Origin: Methanoculleus sp.
GTDB lineage: Archaea; Halobacteriota; Methanomicrobia; Methanomicrobiales; Methanoculleaceae
Reading direction: 5' to 3'
NCBI RefSeq assembly: GCF_030019085.1
Contig: NZ_JASEFJ010000008.1
Span: 1 to 64,000 of the forward strand
Length of the DNA: 64,000 bases
The notes under the pieces were generated by a model. That model ran no database searches. It was not told the DNA's origin and worked only from the letters and a program-made list of their open reading frames with translations. Position 1 is the first letter of the stretch. Every line of letters starts with the position of its first letter. Positions 38,814 to 48,381 of this stretch are shown here, piece after piece. The position numbers were made by a program, and so were the translations under genes.

Positions 38814-39077
38814 TCAGATCGTGATCCCGATCAGGTGCAGGAGCACCAGGATTAGGGCGCCTGGTAGCCCTCCAAGGGCACATATGAGGATTGTGACAAG
38901 CGAGATCTGGATATCGGGCGCACCGAACCAGGCGAGGACGCTAAAGTAGTTCAGAACCCAGAGCGTGACGAGTCCGGCGATGGCGTTGATGACAAGTGTC
39001 AGTGCCTTCTTCATCAGGTAGTAAATGGCTGCGGCTATCGCAACTGCAAGAAGGATGGCGAGGATCTCTTCCATCAT
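38814..39077 (-). CDS. BofA-like membrane protein, 87 aa
   Basis: Three predicted membrane helices (about residues 3-22, 26-48, 56-85). The C-terminal part FGAPDIQISLVTILICALGG followed by PGALILVLLHLIG resembles the archaeal branch of the pro-sigmaK processing inhibitor BofA family. Archaea have no sigma K, so the role is unknown. It starts directly at the stop codon of the upstream tldE-like gene and is likely co-transcribed with tldD-tldE. Confidence 0.75.
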   Translation of the reverse strand: MMEEILAILLAVAIAAAIYYLMKKALTLVINAIAGLVTLWVLNYFSVLAWFGAPDIQISLVTILICALGGLPGALILVLLHLIGITI

Positions 39078-40376
39078 CTATTTACCAATGATCTGCTGGT
39101 TATTTAACCGTATTGATGGAACAGTGAGCCGTCCGACGCGTCTTACGTCGTTCCCGAACCCCCCGATCTCACCGAGCATCTCAAAGACGTTCCCTGAAAG
39201 CATCGCTGCCCGGATCGGTTCGACCAGTTCTCCATCCTCCATCCAGAATGGGTTTGCGACCTCAACCGAGAAGTCGCCGGAGAAGGGGTTTGCGGTGTGG
39301 GCCCCGACAACATCGTGGACCCAGACTGCACGCCCGTAACCAGGTTCTTTCTCGGGGGTTCCGTCGATGAAGAGGTTGTGCACCCCGATCACCGGGGGTT
39401 CGCTTCCGGTTCGAACAGCGCTTCCGGTGCTCTCCTCCCCGTAGCGGTAGCCGGTCTTGAGGTCGTAGGCAAACCTGCGGACCACCCCCTGATCGATGAA
39501 GACCAGACGTCGGGTGGGAACGCCTTCAGCGTCCCAGGCGGTGCTTCCCGGCCCCGGCGCAAAGGGGTCGTCGTAGATGGATAGCGATTCATCAAAGACC
39601 TGCTCTTCGACACTGTCTGCGAGGGGCGATCGACCGGCCTTCACGTTCCGCCCGGAGAGTGCCGGTATGAGAACCTGGCCGATGAGGCTTGCGACCGCAA
39701 CCGGGGAGAGGACTATGTCGTATCGCCCGGTCTCTATATCGCGCCCACCAAGAGAGCGGGCGGCAAGCATCGCAGCCCGTTCCCCGACTGCGTGGGGGTT
39801 GATATCGTTACGGAACGGTGAGACGTCGAACTCGTAGCCGGTGGACTGCTCCCGGATCGTCTCCATAGAAACTCCCACAACCGTCCGTTCTATCTCGTAG
39901 GTGATGCCATTTGAGTTCGAGATCGAGAGGTGAGACCGCCCGAGGTCCGCAGACCCGCCGATGACCTCCACAGGGTACTCCGCGGCGCCGGCGAGGAGGT
40001 CGTCGACCAGTCTTGCTGCGTCTTCGACCGCGACTGTAAGGCTTTCGTCTGCGGTTAGAGGGGCGCCTGTGAGAGCAGCCGGCCCAGGGAACCCGCCCCA
40101 TCGCTGTGGTGTGGCGAGCCTGCCACTTGCGAGCGCTGCATCCAGACAGTCCTTCCAGCGGTCAGGGTCGCCTGTGGACGAAAACCCGATCTGCCCGTTC
40201 CTGACCGTCCGGATAGCCATGCTCCAGGCCTCTGATTCCTCGGCGACCCCGATGATCCCTTTCTTGATCTCGGTGATGACGCTCCGCCCACGGGCGGAGA
40301 AGACCTCAACCTCGTCTGCCAGGCGCTCCCCTTCCCGGAGAACCTTTTCGATCAGGTCTTCGCCGTTCATGTTCAT
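39078..40376 (-). CDS. pmbA: TldE/PmbA-like protein (metalloprotease partner)
   Basis: A 432-residue member of the TldD/PmbA family without the HExxxH zinc motif, so it is the TldE-type partner. Family landmarks include the N-terminal AEESEAWSMAIRTVRNGQIG, and the C-terminal NPFSGDFSVEVANPFWMEDG. TldD/TldE form a heterodimeric peptidase that degrades unfolded peptides. The 4-bp overlap with tldD supports a complex. Confidence 0.93.
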   Translation of the reverse strand: MNMNGEDLIEKVLREGERLADEVEVFSARGRSVITEIKKGIIGVAEESEAWSMAIRTVRNGQIGFSSTGDPDRWKDCLDAALASGRLATPQRWGGFPGPAALTGAPLTADESLTVAVEDAARLVDDLLAGAAEYPVEVIGGSADLGRSHLSISNSNGITYEIERTVVGVSMETIREQSTGYEFDVSPFRNDINPHAVGERAAMLAARSLGGRDIETGRYDIVLSPVAVASLIGQVLIPALSGRNVKAGRSPLADSVEEQVFDESLSIYDDPFAPGPGSTAWDAEGVPTRRLVFIDQGVVRRFAYDLKTGYRYGEESTGSAVRTGSEPPVIGVHNLFIDGTPEKEPGYGRAVWVHDVVGAHTANPFSGDFSVEVANPFWMEDGELVEPIRAAMLSGNVFEMLGEIGGFGNDVRRVGRLTVPSIRLNNQQIIGK

Positions 40377-41701
40377 TCGCCACGCCCCCCGATGATCGCG
40401 TCTTTCAGCAGGAGGTGGGGCGCACCATCACTCACGGGTACAACCTGCCCGCCTTTGCCGCAGTAGCCTGGATTCATCCTTCGGTCATCCCCGATCAGGG
40501 CGATGTTGTGGAGCGTTGTGAGGATCTCGCCCGAAAGCGAGACGTCACGGAGCATACCGGTCGTCTCACCACCCTCGATAAGGTATCCGTACTCCGCGTT
40601 GAACTGGAATACCCCACGACCCGGGTCGACCTGGCCGCCCCTGGATCCTATCAGCAGGATACCCTGCCGGCACTCCGCCAGGATCTCCTCTCGCGTGGCG
40701 TCGCCGTTCTCGATGAAGGTGTTGCTCATCCTGACGATCGGCGGCGCCCCGTGCTCGGCACGTGCGTGCCCGGCTATGCCGTCCCCGACCGCTGCCAGGG
40801 TCTCGCGGTTGTGGAGATAGGAGGTGAGGATACCGTCACGGATTATCTCTGTCCGATGCACCGCCACCCCCTCGGCGTCAACCGGCATGAACCCGAACTC
40901 GTGCAGCGTCGGATCGTCGACTATCACAAGCCCTTTGCAACCTATACGCTCGCCGATCCTCCCACCGAGAACCGATGCCCCTTCACGGACAAGGTCACCC
41001 TCGCTCGCGTGACCGACAGCCTCGTGGGTGAAGACCCCGGCAAGTTCAGGGTCGAGGACGGCACGTTGCATTCCGCCTTTCGGGATTTTCGCATCGAGCA
41101 GCGAGACCGCAACCTCGCCAGCCTTTCTACCGAGGTCATGCCTCCCCCGGAGGTTAAACCCCCTGATGGTGTGCTCGCGTTCACTGCCCATCTGCATCAC
41201 CCCATTTCTGGATGCTATCGCGACGACCGAGAACCCGGAGCGGATGGATTCGTAGGTGTTTTCATTCCCTTCAGAGTCCAGGAACCTGACCGTGTCGACC
41301 CCTTCGGTGTAGTTCGCCCGTGTGTTCGTCACCCCCGGTATCCGTGCCGCTCCCTCGATCTCAGCAAGCAATCGCGTCTTCTCCTCGAGGTCGATCTCCC
41401 GTGGATCCTCCCCCGGTGGTGGAACGGGGAGCGTGCCACGCGGGGCGTCGGCAAGGTCGAGGTGATCTTTAGTGACGGCGGCAAGACGGGCTGCCTCCCT
41501 GACGAGGGTATCGATCTCATGCTTTGAGTCGAGGTCGACGTGATCCCGGATGAGGATGCCCCAGCCATTCGAGGCAAGCGCCCTGACAACCGTTCTGTCA
41601 AAAAAAGAGGTACCTGCGGACTCGACCACCCTGTTTTCGATATCGATCCGGGTGACCTCGCCCCGTACGCACCGTATATCGTAGTAGCGCACTTCAGACA
41701 T
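40373..41701 (-). CDS. tldD: TldD zinc metallopeptidase
   Basis: A 442-residue catalytic subunit of the TldD/TldE peptidase. The zinc motif HEAVGH lies in GVFTHEAVGHASEGDLVREG near residue 235, followed by IGCKGLVIVDDPTLHEFGF. It is translationally coupled to the partner gene downstream and follows lonB by 6 bp, so a proteolysis-related cluster lonB-tldD-tldE is likely. Confidence 0.95.
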   Translation of the reverse strand: MSEVRYYDIRCVRGEVTRIDIENRVVESAGTSFFDRTVVRALASNGWGILIRDHVDLDSKHEIDTLVREAARLAAVTKDHLDLADAPRGTLPVPPPGEDPREIDLEEKTRLLAEIEGAARIPGVTNTRANYTEGVDTVRFLDSEGNENTYESIRSGFSVVAIASRNGVMQMGSEREHTIRGFNLRGRHDLGRKAGEVAVSLLDAKIPKGGMQRAVLDPELAGVFTHEAVGHASEGDLVREGASVLGGRIGERIGCKGLVIVDDPTLHEFGFMPVDAEGVAVHRTEIIRDGILTSYLHNRETLAAVGDGIAGHARAEHGAPPIVRMSNTFIENGDATREEILAECRQGILLIGSRGGQVDPGRGVFQFNAEYGYLIEGGETTGMLRDVSLSGEILTTLHNIALIGDDRRMNPGYCGKGGQVVPVSDGAPHLLLKDAIIGGRGE

Positions 41702-41707
41702 GGGGTA

Positions 41708-43648
41708 TCAGGCCGCCGGGTGTCCGAGGTTCGGGTCAAAGATGCCGCCTGTCGAGCTGGCCGCCAGTTTTCGTAGTTTCGAGAGGAACCCCTCGCGGTT
41801 CTCGGGCACGAGCGCGTTCTGGAGAACCTCCTCTATGTGATCAACCGGCACGATCTCGATCATCGAGCGGTATCGGTCCTCAATAAGAACATCGTCCAGG
41901 TTCGACCGCGGTATGATCACCTTCTTGATCCCGGCCTTTGCGGCCGCCTCGATCTTGTAGGTGACGCCTCCTATAGGGAGGACGTCGCCCCTGACCGAGA
42001 GCGAACCTGTCATCGCGACGTCCTGGCGCACCGGGATGTTCTCTATCGCGCTGATCACCGCTGTCGCCACGGTTACGGAGGCCGAATCCCCCTCGACACC
42101 GCCGTAGGTGCCGATGAACTGGATGTGGATATCCATGTTCCGGATATCCCTGCCGGTGAACTTCTTGATCAGGGCACTGACGTTCTTGATAGACTCCTGA
42201 GCGATCTCCTTGAGCATCCCGGTTGCGATGACCGTCCCGTTCGCCCCCTGACTTGTCGTCACCTCGGCCATCACAGGGAGCACGGTGCCGGAGTCGCTTC
42301 CCATCACCGCAAGCCCGTTCACGCGGCCAACCCGTGTACCCTCAACGACCGTGATATCGTAATCACGGCTTCTTCGGATGTATTCGTCGGAGATCTGGTC
42401 CTCGATTGAGCGAGCGGCCGCTTTCGCTGCGAGGACGTGTTTTGCCGTGGTGAACTCTACCCCCTCCTGCCGGGCGAGGTCACCCGCGACGCGGATGAGA
42501 CCGCCCATATCCCGGAGTTTAAGGGTCAGGTGCCCCTTCCGGTTCGAGCGACGGCGGGCCTCGCGGAGAACCTCAAGCATGGCGCTCCGGTCAAAGTGAG
42601 GGATCTTGCCGTCGTTCTTTACCTCCTGGGCGATGAACCGGAGGAACTTCTTCCGGTTCTCGGTGGTATCTTCCATCGTCTCGCGCATGTAGACCTCGTA
42701 GCCGTAACCACGTATACGTGACCGGAGTGCGGGGTGCATTCCCTGGATGGCATCGACGTTTCCTGCTGCAACCATCACAAACCGGCATGGGACAGGCTCG
42801 GTTCTGACCATAGCACCGCTTGAGCGCTCACTCTGACCGGTGATCGGGAAGGATCCCTCCTGGAGCGCGGTCAACAGGTTCTGCTGCGAGTGAGGGGTAA
42901 GGGTGTTGATCTCGTCTATGAAGAGAACGCCGCCATGTGCCCGGTGGATTGCCCCGGCCTCGACACGGTCGTGTGCTGGTGTCTCAAGCCCCCCGCTCTG
43001 GAAAGGGTCATGCCGGACGTCGCCGAGCAGAGCGCCAGCGTGTGACCCGGTGGCATCGACGAATGGCGCCGTGTTATTCGAGTCATGAGATACCAGGAGT
43101 TTTGGGACCATCGCATCTTCGCGAGGCATCGAGTATCTCAACGCCATGAAGATGAATGCGGCGGCTATTATGCCCATAAGCCACTGGTAGGTGATTATCG
43201 CGTAGCCGATGATCCCGATGATCAGAAGCATGATCAGAGTGCTCCGCATCTGGATCTTCTTCCTGGCCTCGGCCTTGTGGGCGTTGACTATCTGCTTACC
43301 GCGGCCAGCGGGCACGGTTCGTATGATCGGGTTGTTGCTGTCTTCGGAGTTAGGGTAGACCAGTATGTCCTGGAGTTCCTCTTTTGGGAGGAGTTCGGCC
43401 ATCGCCTTTGCCAGCATCGATTTGCCGGTTCCTGGTGTACCGATCATCATAACGTGTCTGCGCTGAACCGCAGCCTTCCGGATCACCTCAACGGCGTGTT
43501 CCTGGCCGATGACCTGATCTATCAGTTTCGGGGGTACATCGATATCTGAAGATGTGCTCACCTCAAGACCGGAGAAGAGATCCGTCTCTTCAATCTCCTC
43601 GTCGGTGAGGTCTATGTCTGGAATTTCTGTTAGTCCTGTTGAATCCAT
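41708..43648 (-). CDS. lonB: ATP-dependent protease LonB (membrane-anchored archaeal Lon)
   Basis: The archaeal Lon, 646 residues from the ATG at 43648 (GAGGT upstream); the frame is open 48 bp further, but without a binding site. The AAA+ domain has Walker A MMIGTPGTGKSMLAKAMAE near residue 70 and Walker B HGGVLFIDEINTL. Two adjacent membrane helices (IMLLIIGIIGYAII, WLMGIIAAAFIFMAL) are inserted in the AAA+ domain, as in other archaeal LonB. The protease domain has the Ser in GVEGDSASVTVATAVI and the Lys in GGVTYKIEAAAKAG. Confidence 0.97.
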   Translation of the reverse strand: MDSTGLTEIPDIDLTDEEIEETDLFSGLEVSTSSDIDVPPKLIDQVIGQEHAVEVIRKAAVQRRHVMMIGTPGTGKSMLAKAMAELLPKEELQDILVYPNSEDSNNPIIRTVPAGRGKQIVNAHKAEARKKIQMRSTLIMLLIIGIIGYAIITYQWLMGIIAAAFIFMALRYSMPREDAMVPKLLVSHDSNNTAPFVDATGSHAGALLGDVRHDPFQSGGLETPAHDRVEAGAIHRAHGGVLFIDEINTLTPHSQQNLLTALQEGSFPITGQSERSSGAMVRTEPVPCRFVMVAAGNVDAIQGMHPALRSRIRGYGYEVYMRETMEDTTENRKKFLRFIAQEVKNDGKIPHFDRSAMLEVLREARRRSNRKGHLTLKLRDMGGLIRVAGDLARQEGVEFTTAKHVLAAKAAARSIEDQISDEYIRRSRDYDITVVEGTRVGRVNGLAVMGSDSGTVLPVMAEVTTSQGANGTVIATGMLKEIAQESIKNVSALIKKFTGRDIRNMDIHIQFIGTYGGVEGDSASVTVATAVISAIENIPVRQDVAMTGSLSVRGDVLPIGGVTYKIEAAAKAGIKKVIIPRSNLDDVLIEDRYRSMIEIVPVDHIEEVLQNALVPENREGFLSKLRKLAASSTGGIFDPNLGHPAA

Positions 43649-43678
43649 TGCCGAGTTTACCTCTTTGATGCAGTGGTA

Positions 43679-43694
43679 GTTATATAATTTATTC
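43679..43694. promoter_or_regulatory. Shared TATA region between lonB and prs
   Basis: GTTATATAATTTATTC reads as a TATA box in both directions. Its centre is about 38 bp from the lonB ATG and about 44 bp from the prs ATG, so each promoter would give a leader of about 10-20 nt. No other TATA box fits in this 81-bp divergent gap. Confidence 0.65.
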
Positions 43695-43729
43695 ATCCTC
43701 GTTCAAATACTTTCTAGCAAAGGTGACCC

Positions 43730-44587
43730 ATGAGAATCATCAGCACAGAGCGGTCCCAGGTTCTCGCAGCCCGCGTTGCCGAAAAACTGGGGGTACCGCT
43801 GGTCGAGACTATATTTCGCCGGTTTCCCGATGGGGAACTGTATATGAGGTGTGGAGAGCTGGACGATGAGACCCTGATCATCAGCAGCATCGTCGACAAC
43901 GATATGTTTGTGCAGACCCTCCTTGCGATCGATGCCGCCGACAGGTCAGCGAACACACTGGTGATACCTTACATGGGGTATTCCAGACAGGATAAGCGTT
44001 TCTCTCCGGGCGAACCGATCAGTGCCCGGGCGGTCGCGCGGGCTCTCTCTACCGGTATCGGGCGTGTCTATGTGATCAACATCCATGATCGAAGCGTGCT
44101 GGAACACTTCAGCGTCCCGGCGAAGGAGATCACAATCACCCCGGCCATCGGGAGTTATGTTGGCGATCTGCGCCTGAAAAACCCCCTGATCCTCGCCCCG
44201 GATGAGGGTGCGATCGATCTCGCCTCTGGGGTTGCAGCGGTTGGGGGATGGGACTGCGATCACCTTGTGAAGACCCGATTCTCCGGCGAGGAGGTCAGGA
44301 TTGCTCCAAAGACCATAGATGCGGCAGGACGGGACGTCGTGATTGTGGACGATATCATATCGACCGGCGGGACTCTGGCAACCGCTGCCCGGATGCTCAG
44401 GGATCAGGGGGCTATATCCATCCATGCCGCCTGTGTCCACGGGGTGCTCACGAGCGGTGCCTATACCCGTCTGCGGGCGGCAGGGCTCTCATCGGTGGTC
44501 TCCAGTGATACCTGCGAGAGCGCTTCCAGTCTCATATCGGCCGCCAATGCCATCGCCACCACTATCAGGGAAGATGCTCACTGTTGA
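43730..44587 (+). CDS. prs: Ribose-phosphate pyrophosphokinase
   Basis: Makes PRPP from ribose 5-phosphate and ATP. The 285-residue length is typical of archaeal Prs. The PRPP-binding motif VVIVDDIISTGGTLATAARM is near residue 205, and the ATP-loop region RFPDGELYMR and the flexible-loop YMGYSRQDKRFSPGEPISA are present. GGTGA lies just before the ATG. It opens a run of four overlapping or closely spaced genes. Confidence 0.96.
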   Translation: MRIISTERSQVLAARVAEKLGVPLVETIFRRFPDGELYMRCGELDDETLIISSIVDNDMFVQTLLAIDAADRSANTLVIPYMGYSRQDKRFSPGEPISARAVARALSTGIGRVYVINIHDRSVLEHFSVPAKEITITPAIGSYVGDLRLKNPLILAPDEGAIDLASGVAAVGGWDCDHLVKTRFSGEEVRIAPKTIDAAGRDVVIVDDIISTGGTLATAARMLRDQGAISIHAACVHGVLTSGAYTRLRAAGLSSVVSSDTCESASSLISAANAIATTIREDAHC

Positions 44588-45554
44588 CGGATCCCGCCTT
44601 GAAGGAGGTGGAGGAACAGTCCGCATGGCCGTGGCCCTCTCGGCCATATCCGCCACGCCGGTTAGAGTGACCGGGATACGTCAGAACCGGCCGAATCACG
44701 GGCTTGCCCCGCAACATATCGCTGCGGTAATGGCGGTTGCTGGAACCTGCGATGCTGAGTGCACGGGTCTCTCTCCGGGGAGTGGCGAGATCACATTCAC
44801 CCCACAGCGGGTCAGGCGGACGGATCTCTTGATAAAGACCGGGACTGCCGGGAGCATCCCGCTGGTCATCCAGGCATGGCTCCCGGCCGCTCTTATCTGC
44901 GGCGGAAGCATCAGGGTCTCCGGTGGGACAGAGGTGGCCTGGAGCCCGACCATCGATTATCTCGATCGTGTCTTTGCGCCGGTGCTACGCCGGGCAGGTG
45001 TCTCTCTGGAGGTTGAGGTGCTGGAGCGGGGTTACTATCCGGAGGGAGGAGGAATGGCGCGCGTACGGGTGGATGCATCCCACCCACGTCCGATTGCGAT
45101 CCCGGAAGAGGAGTCCTGCGGGCTGGTTTCCTGTTCGGTGGGTCTTCCTTCACACGTTGCGGAGCGCCAGGCTGCATCCGCCCGGGAACTCCTGGAGGCC
45201 CGGGAGGGTCTATCCTGCACGGCGGAGATCGATTCTCGTGGGCGCGGGGCAAGCGTCGGGAGTTCTATAACAGTATGGAAGGGTGCTAAAGGCGGTATCG
45301 CTCTTGGGAGACGGGGTCTTCCCGCTGAGGAGGTTGGTCGGGCGGCTGCCTGCGCCCTCATGGAGGAGTGCGGCAGGCCGGGTGTTGTTGACGCCCACCT
45401 GGCCGACCAGCTCCTGATCTACCTTGCCTGCTACGGGGGTGAGTATACGACGCACACCCTATCGATGCATGCGAAGACTGCCTGCTGGTTGCTTGAATCG
45501 TTCGGCTACCCTGTCCGTTGCCGGGAGAACGAGGTATTGGAGCTCTCGGCATGA
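44574..45554 (+). CDS. rtcA: RNA 3'-terminal phosphate cyclase
   Basis: Converts RNA 3'-phosphates to 2',3'-cyclic phosphates with ATP. The 326-residue protein starts MLTVDGSRLEGGGGTVRMAV and has the GLAPQHIAAV and GGGMARVRVD segments of the RtcA family; a His near the C-terminus (TTHTLSMHAKTA) is the likely adenylation site region. The frame is open far upstream inside prs, but the ATG at 44574 gives the family N-terminus and overlaps prs by 14 bp. Confidence 0.94.
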   Translation: MLTVDGSRLEGGGGTVRMAVALSAISATPVRVTGIRQNRPNHGLAPQHIAAVMAVAGTCDAECTGLSPGSGEITFTPQRVRRTDLLIKTGTAGSIPLVIQAWLPAALICGGSIRVSGGTEVAWSPTIDYLDRVFAPVLRRAGVSLEVEVLERGYYPEGGGMARVRVDASHPRPIAIPEEESCGLVSCSVGLPSHVAERQAASARELLEAREGLSCTAEIDSRGRGASVGSSITVWKGAKGGIALGRRGLPAEEVGRAAACALMEECGRPGVVDAHLADQLLIYLACYGGEYTTHTLSMHAKTACWLLESFGYPVRCRENEVLELSA

Positions 45555-46006
45555 CGCTCGTGCTCGATGCATCGGCCTTCTTTGCGGATCTGCCTGTAGA
45601 CGGCCCCGCCTGGACAACGCCCACGGTGGTAGATGAACTTGTCGATTTTCATGCGAAGTGCCGCTTCACGGCTCTCTCTGCCGCCGGGCTCAGGGTCAGG
45701 GAGCCGCGCAGGGATGACCTGATACGGGTGGATGAGGCTGCACGTCTGACGGGGGATGCAGGAGAGCTCTCCTTAACCGATCGCGAGATCCTGGCACTTG
45801 CACTGGAACTCGGCGCAGTCCTCGTCACAGACGATTTTGCGGTCCAGAATGTTGCTCATCATCTCGGCATCGAAACGCGGAGCATACTGCAACGCCCGGC
45901 CAGGCCACGCCGGTGGCGCTACCGCTGTACAGGGTGCGGGCGTTACTGGCGAGAACCGGGGGACTGCCCTGTCTGTGGCGCGCCTGTCAAAAGAAAACTT
46001 AAATAA
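45551..46006 (+). CDS. nob1: Nob1-type PIN-domain endonuclease with zinc ribbon
   Basis: A 151-residue archaeal Nob1, the nuclease that trims the 3' end of 16S rRNA. The PIN domain begins MTLVLDASAFFADLP; the acidic cluster continues in LSLTDREILALALELGA and VLVTDDFAVQNVA. The C-terminal zinc ribbon is CTGCGRYWREPGDCPVCGAP. The ATG overlaps the rtcA stop codon (ATGA), coupling two RNA 3'-end enzymes. Confidence 0.92.
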   Translation: MTLVLDASAFFADLPVDGPAWTTPTVVDELVDFHAKCRFTALSAAGLRVREPRRDDLIRVDEAARLTGDAGELSLTDREILALALELGAVLVTDDFAVQNVAHHLGIETRSILQRPARPRRWRYRCTGCGRYWREPGDCPVCGAPVKRKLK

Positions 46007-46028
46007 ATCGCCCGGAGATCTATTCTCC

Positions 46029-46643
46029 ATGTCCGCGCTCGAAGACCTGATCACGAAGGCAAAGGCGCTCCAGGCAGAAGGACACACACCCGGCCAGATC
46101 TCCGACGAGCTTGGTCTCTCGATGGAGACGGTCACCTGGTTGCTCACCCAGCAGAAAGGTGCTGAAGCCCCAAAGGATGTTCACATTGACTGGACGGCGG
46201 TGGCAAGTCACGGCACGCTTCTCTCCGATATGGCGAGGATGATGCTCGAACGCTTCCTTTACCTGACAGACGATGGAAGCCTGGACCGCGAAGAGGAGAG
46301 AGCCGGGACGGTCGTGGGTATCGCTCAGTCAGGTGTCCCGCTTGCAACCCTTATTGCTGCGGAGGAGGGGCTGAGACTTGCAATCTACCTCCCTGCGAAA
46401 CACAGTCGCGGTGAGACGCCCACAGGGTCCATCTGGGGTACCTTCTCCACTATTGCCGGACAGCGCTGTATCGTCGTCGACGATGTCGTCACGACCGGGG
46501 CGACACTCTCCGAGACGATCACATTCCTCCGGCGTCATGGAGCCACCCCTGTGGCGGTCTGGTCGCTCTTTGATAAACGGGGTATCAGAGAGGTTGAAGG
46601 CGTTCCGGTACACTCGCTATTTGTTATATCCAGGCTCGGTTGA
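46029..46643 (+). CDS. gfcR: GfcR-like regulator (HTH plus PRTase domain)
   Basis: A 204-residue fusion of an N-terminal helix-turn-helix (HTPGQISDELGLSMETVTWL) and an orotate phosphoribosyltransferase-like domain with the PRPP motif RCIVVDDVVTTGATLSETI. Haloarchaeal GfcR, a transcription regulator of sugar and purine-related genes, has this layout, and methanogen copies are often called PyrE-like. Clustering with prs, the PRPP-making enzyme, fits PRPP sensing. The start at 46029 has GGAGAT upstream; the frame is open earlier inside nob1. Confidence 0.85.
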   Translation: MSALEDLITKAKALQAEGHTPGQISDELGLSMETVTWLLTQQKGAEAPKDVHIDWTAVASHGTLLSDMARMMLERFLYLTDDGSLDREEERAGTVVGIAQSGVPLATLIAAEEGLRLAIYLPAKHSRGETPTGSIWGTFSTIAGQRCIVVDDVVTTGATLSETITFLRRHGATPVAVWSLFDKRGIREVEGVPVHSLFVISRLG

Positions 46644-46700
46644 GGTGACCTGGAGACCGGTTGAATAGACCCCTTCTGCGGGTGTCCGGCCAGTTATGAT

Positions 46701-46715
46701 CTGCGTCATACGCAG
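46701..46715. promoter_or_regulatory. Inverted repeat just upstream of the thermosome TATA box
   Basis: CTGCG-TCATA-CGCAG is a perfect 5-bp inverted repeat about 16 bp before the TATA box. It could be an operator for heat-shock regulation or the end of the gfcR transcript. Confidence 0.4.
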
Positions 46716-46730
46716 AGACCTCTATCGACT

Positions 46731-46740
46731 AATTTATATA
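46731..46740 (+). promoter_or_regulatory. TATA box of the thermosome gene
   Basis: AATTTATATA lies about 46 bp before the ATG. Transcription would start near 46761, just before the strong ribosome-binding site AAAGGAGG (46767-46773). Confidence 0.75.
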
Positions 46741-46781
46741 GAACTTCTGAACAAACCTAACGGACAAAGGAGGATTATACA

Positions 46782-48380
46782 ATGCTTTCTGGACAGCCCA
46801 TCATTATTTTGCGGGAAAACGTTGAGCGCACCCAGGGATTTGAGGCGCAAAGATCGAATATCATGGCCGCAAAGGCAATTGCTGCCGCAGTTCGGACAAC
46901 GCTTGGTCCCCGTGGGATGGATAAGATGCTGGTCAGCTCAACCGGGGACGTCGTGATAACAAACGACGGCGCAACCATCCTGCACGAGATGTCCGTACAG
47001 CATCCCGGTGCCAAGCTGGCCGTCGAGGTTGCCGAGGCCCAGGACGACGAGGTCGGCGACGGTACCACGACCGCAACCGTGCTCCTCGGATCCCTTATGG
47101 AAGAGGCGGAGGATCTGCTGGCTCAGGACGTCCATCCCACCACCATCGCACAGGGTTACAGGCTTGGTATGGAGAAGGCGAGTGAGATCCTGGATGAACT
47201 GGCAATCCCCGTTGGCGCTGACGATCGGGAGGATCTTCTCAAGCTTGCCGGGACGGCCATGACCGGTAAGTCAATTGAGGGGATAAAGGACAAGGTATCC
47301 GCGATAGTGGTGGACGCGGTGCGGCAGGTCGCCACCAGGACGGAACAGGGCACCTACGTCGTGGATGAGGATGACATCAAGATAAAGAAACAGGTCGGGG
47401 ATTCGATGGACGACATCCAGCTGGTTCGGGGTGTCGTCATCGACAAGAAGCGTGTCTTTGAGCAGATGCCTGAGAAGGTCACGAACGTGAAGGTAGCCCT
47501 CCTTGCCCAACCGCTTGAGATCACAAAGACCCAGGTGAAGTCCAAGATCAAGATCACCTCCTCCGATCAGGTCAGGGCGTTCTCCGAGCAGGAGCGCGAG
47601 TCGCTCAAGAAACTTGCTGACCAGATCGTTGCCGCCGGCGCAAACGTTGTACTCTGCCAGAAGGGGATCGCCGACGCGGTTCAGTATTACCTGGCAAAGC
47701 ACGGTGTCTACGCTGTAGAGGACGTGAAAGAGGAAGATATGAAGTTCGCCGCAAGGGCGCTCGGAGGGAACATCGTCAACAAGCCCGATGAACTCACCGA
47801 AGAGGCGCTCGGCCACGCTGAGATGGTCGAGGAGGTTCCCGATGCCGACCTGACGATCATTTCTGGCTGTGAGAACCCGAAAGCGGTCACGATCCTCCTG
47901 CACGGCACCTCTCAGCTGCTTCTGGACGAACTTGAGCGCGGGGTCTATGACGGCACCCGGGTCATTCAGGACGCAATCGAGGATGGCAAGTTTGTTACCG
48001 GCGGGGGGTCGGTTGAGACCGAGCTCCAGCTGCGCATCCGTGACTACGCCTCAACCATCGGCGGGCGCGTCCAGCTTGCTATCGAGGCGTTTGCAAACGC
48101 GTTTGAGGTCATACCGAGGACACTTGCGGAGAACTCCGGGTTTGATACGATCGATAAGGTCGTTGCCCTGAGGAAGGCACACGCCGAGGGCGCCAGGCAC
48201 GCCGGACTGGATGTCTACACCGGTGAGGTTGTCGACATGCTGGAGGTCGGAGTACTCGAGCCTCTCAGGGTGAAGGCCCAGGCGATCAAGAGCGCGACGG
48301 AGACGGCAGTCCTCCTCATACGTGTTGACGACATGATGATCACCCGGTCCGAGAAACCGGGCGGAGCGGGCGCTGAGTAA
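46782..48380 (+). CDS. thsA: Thermosome subunit (group II chaperonin)
   Basis: The archaeal chaperonin, 532 residues. Signature segments include [20 protein letters not shown] near residue 48, [31 protein letters not shown] and the C-terminal [20 protein letters not shown]. The C-terminus ends GGAGAE without a long Gly-Met tail. It is single in this window, with its own strong promoter. The subunit letter is arbitrary. Confidence 0.98.
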   Translation: MLSGQPIIILRENVERTQGFEAQRSNIMAAKAIAAAVRTTLGPRGMDKMLVSSTGDVVITNDGATILHEMSVQHPGAKLAVEVAEAQDDEVGDGTTTATVLLGSLMEEAEDLLAQDVHPTTIAQGYRLGMEKASEILDELAIPVGADDREDLLKLAGTAMTGKSIEGIKDKVSAIVVDAVRQVATRTEQGTYVVDEDDIKIKKQVGDSMDDIQLVRGVVIDKKRVFEQMPEKVTNVKVALLAQPLEITKTQVKSKIKITSSDQVRAFSEQERESLKKLADQIVAAGANVVLCQKGIADAVQYYLAKHGVYAVEDVKEEDMKFAARALGGNIVNKPDELTEEALGHAEMVEEVPDADLTIISGCENPKAVTILLHGTSQLLLDELERGVYDGTRVIQDAIEDGKFVTGGGSVETELQLRIRDYASTIGGRVQLAIEAFANAFEVIPRTLAENSGFDTIDKVVALRKAHAEGARHAGLDVYTGEVVDMLEVGVLEPLRVKAQAIKSATETAVLLIRVDDMMITRSEKPGGAGAE

Positions 48381-48381
48381 C

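Noticed and set aside
40415-41527. Plus-strand 370-codon frame over tldD
   Set aside because: Long only because of high GC; antisense to a gene with a clear zinc motif.
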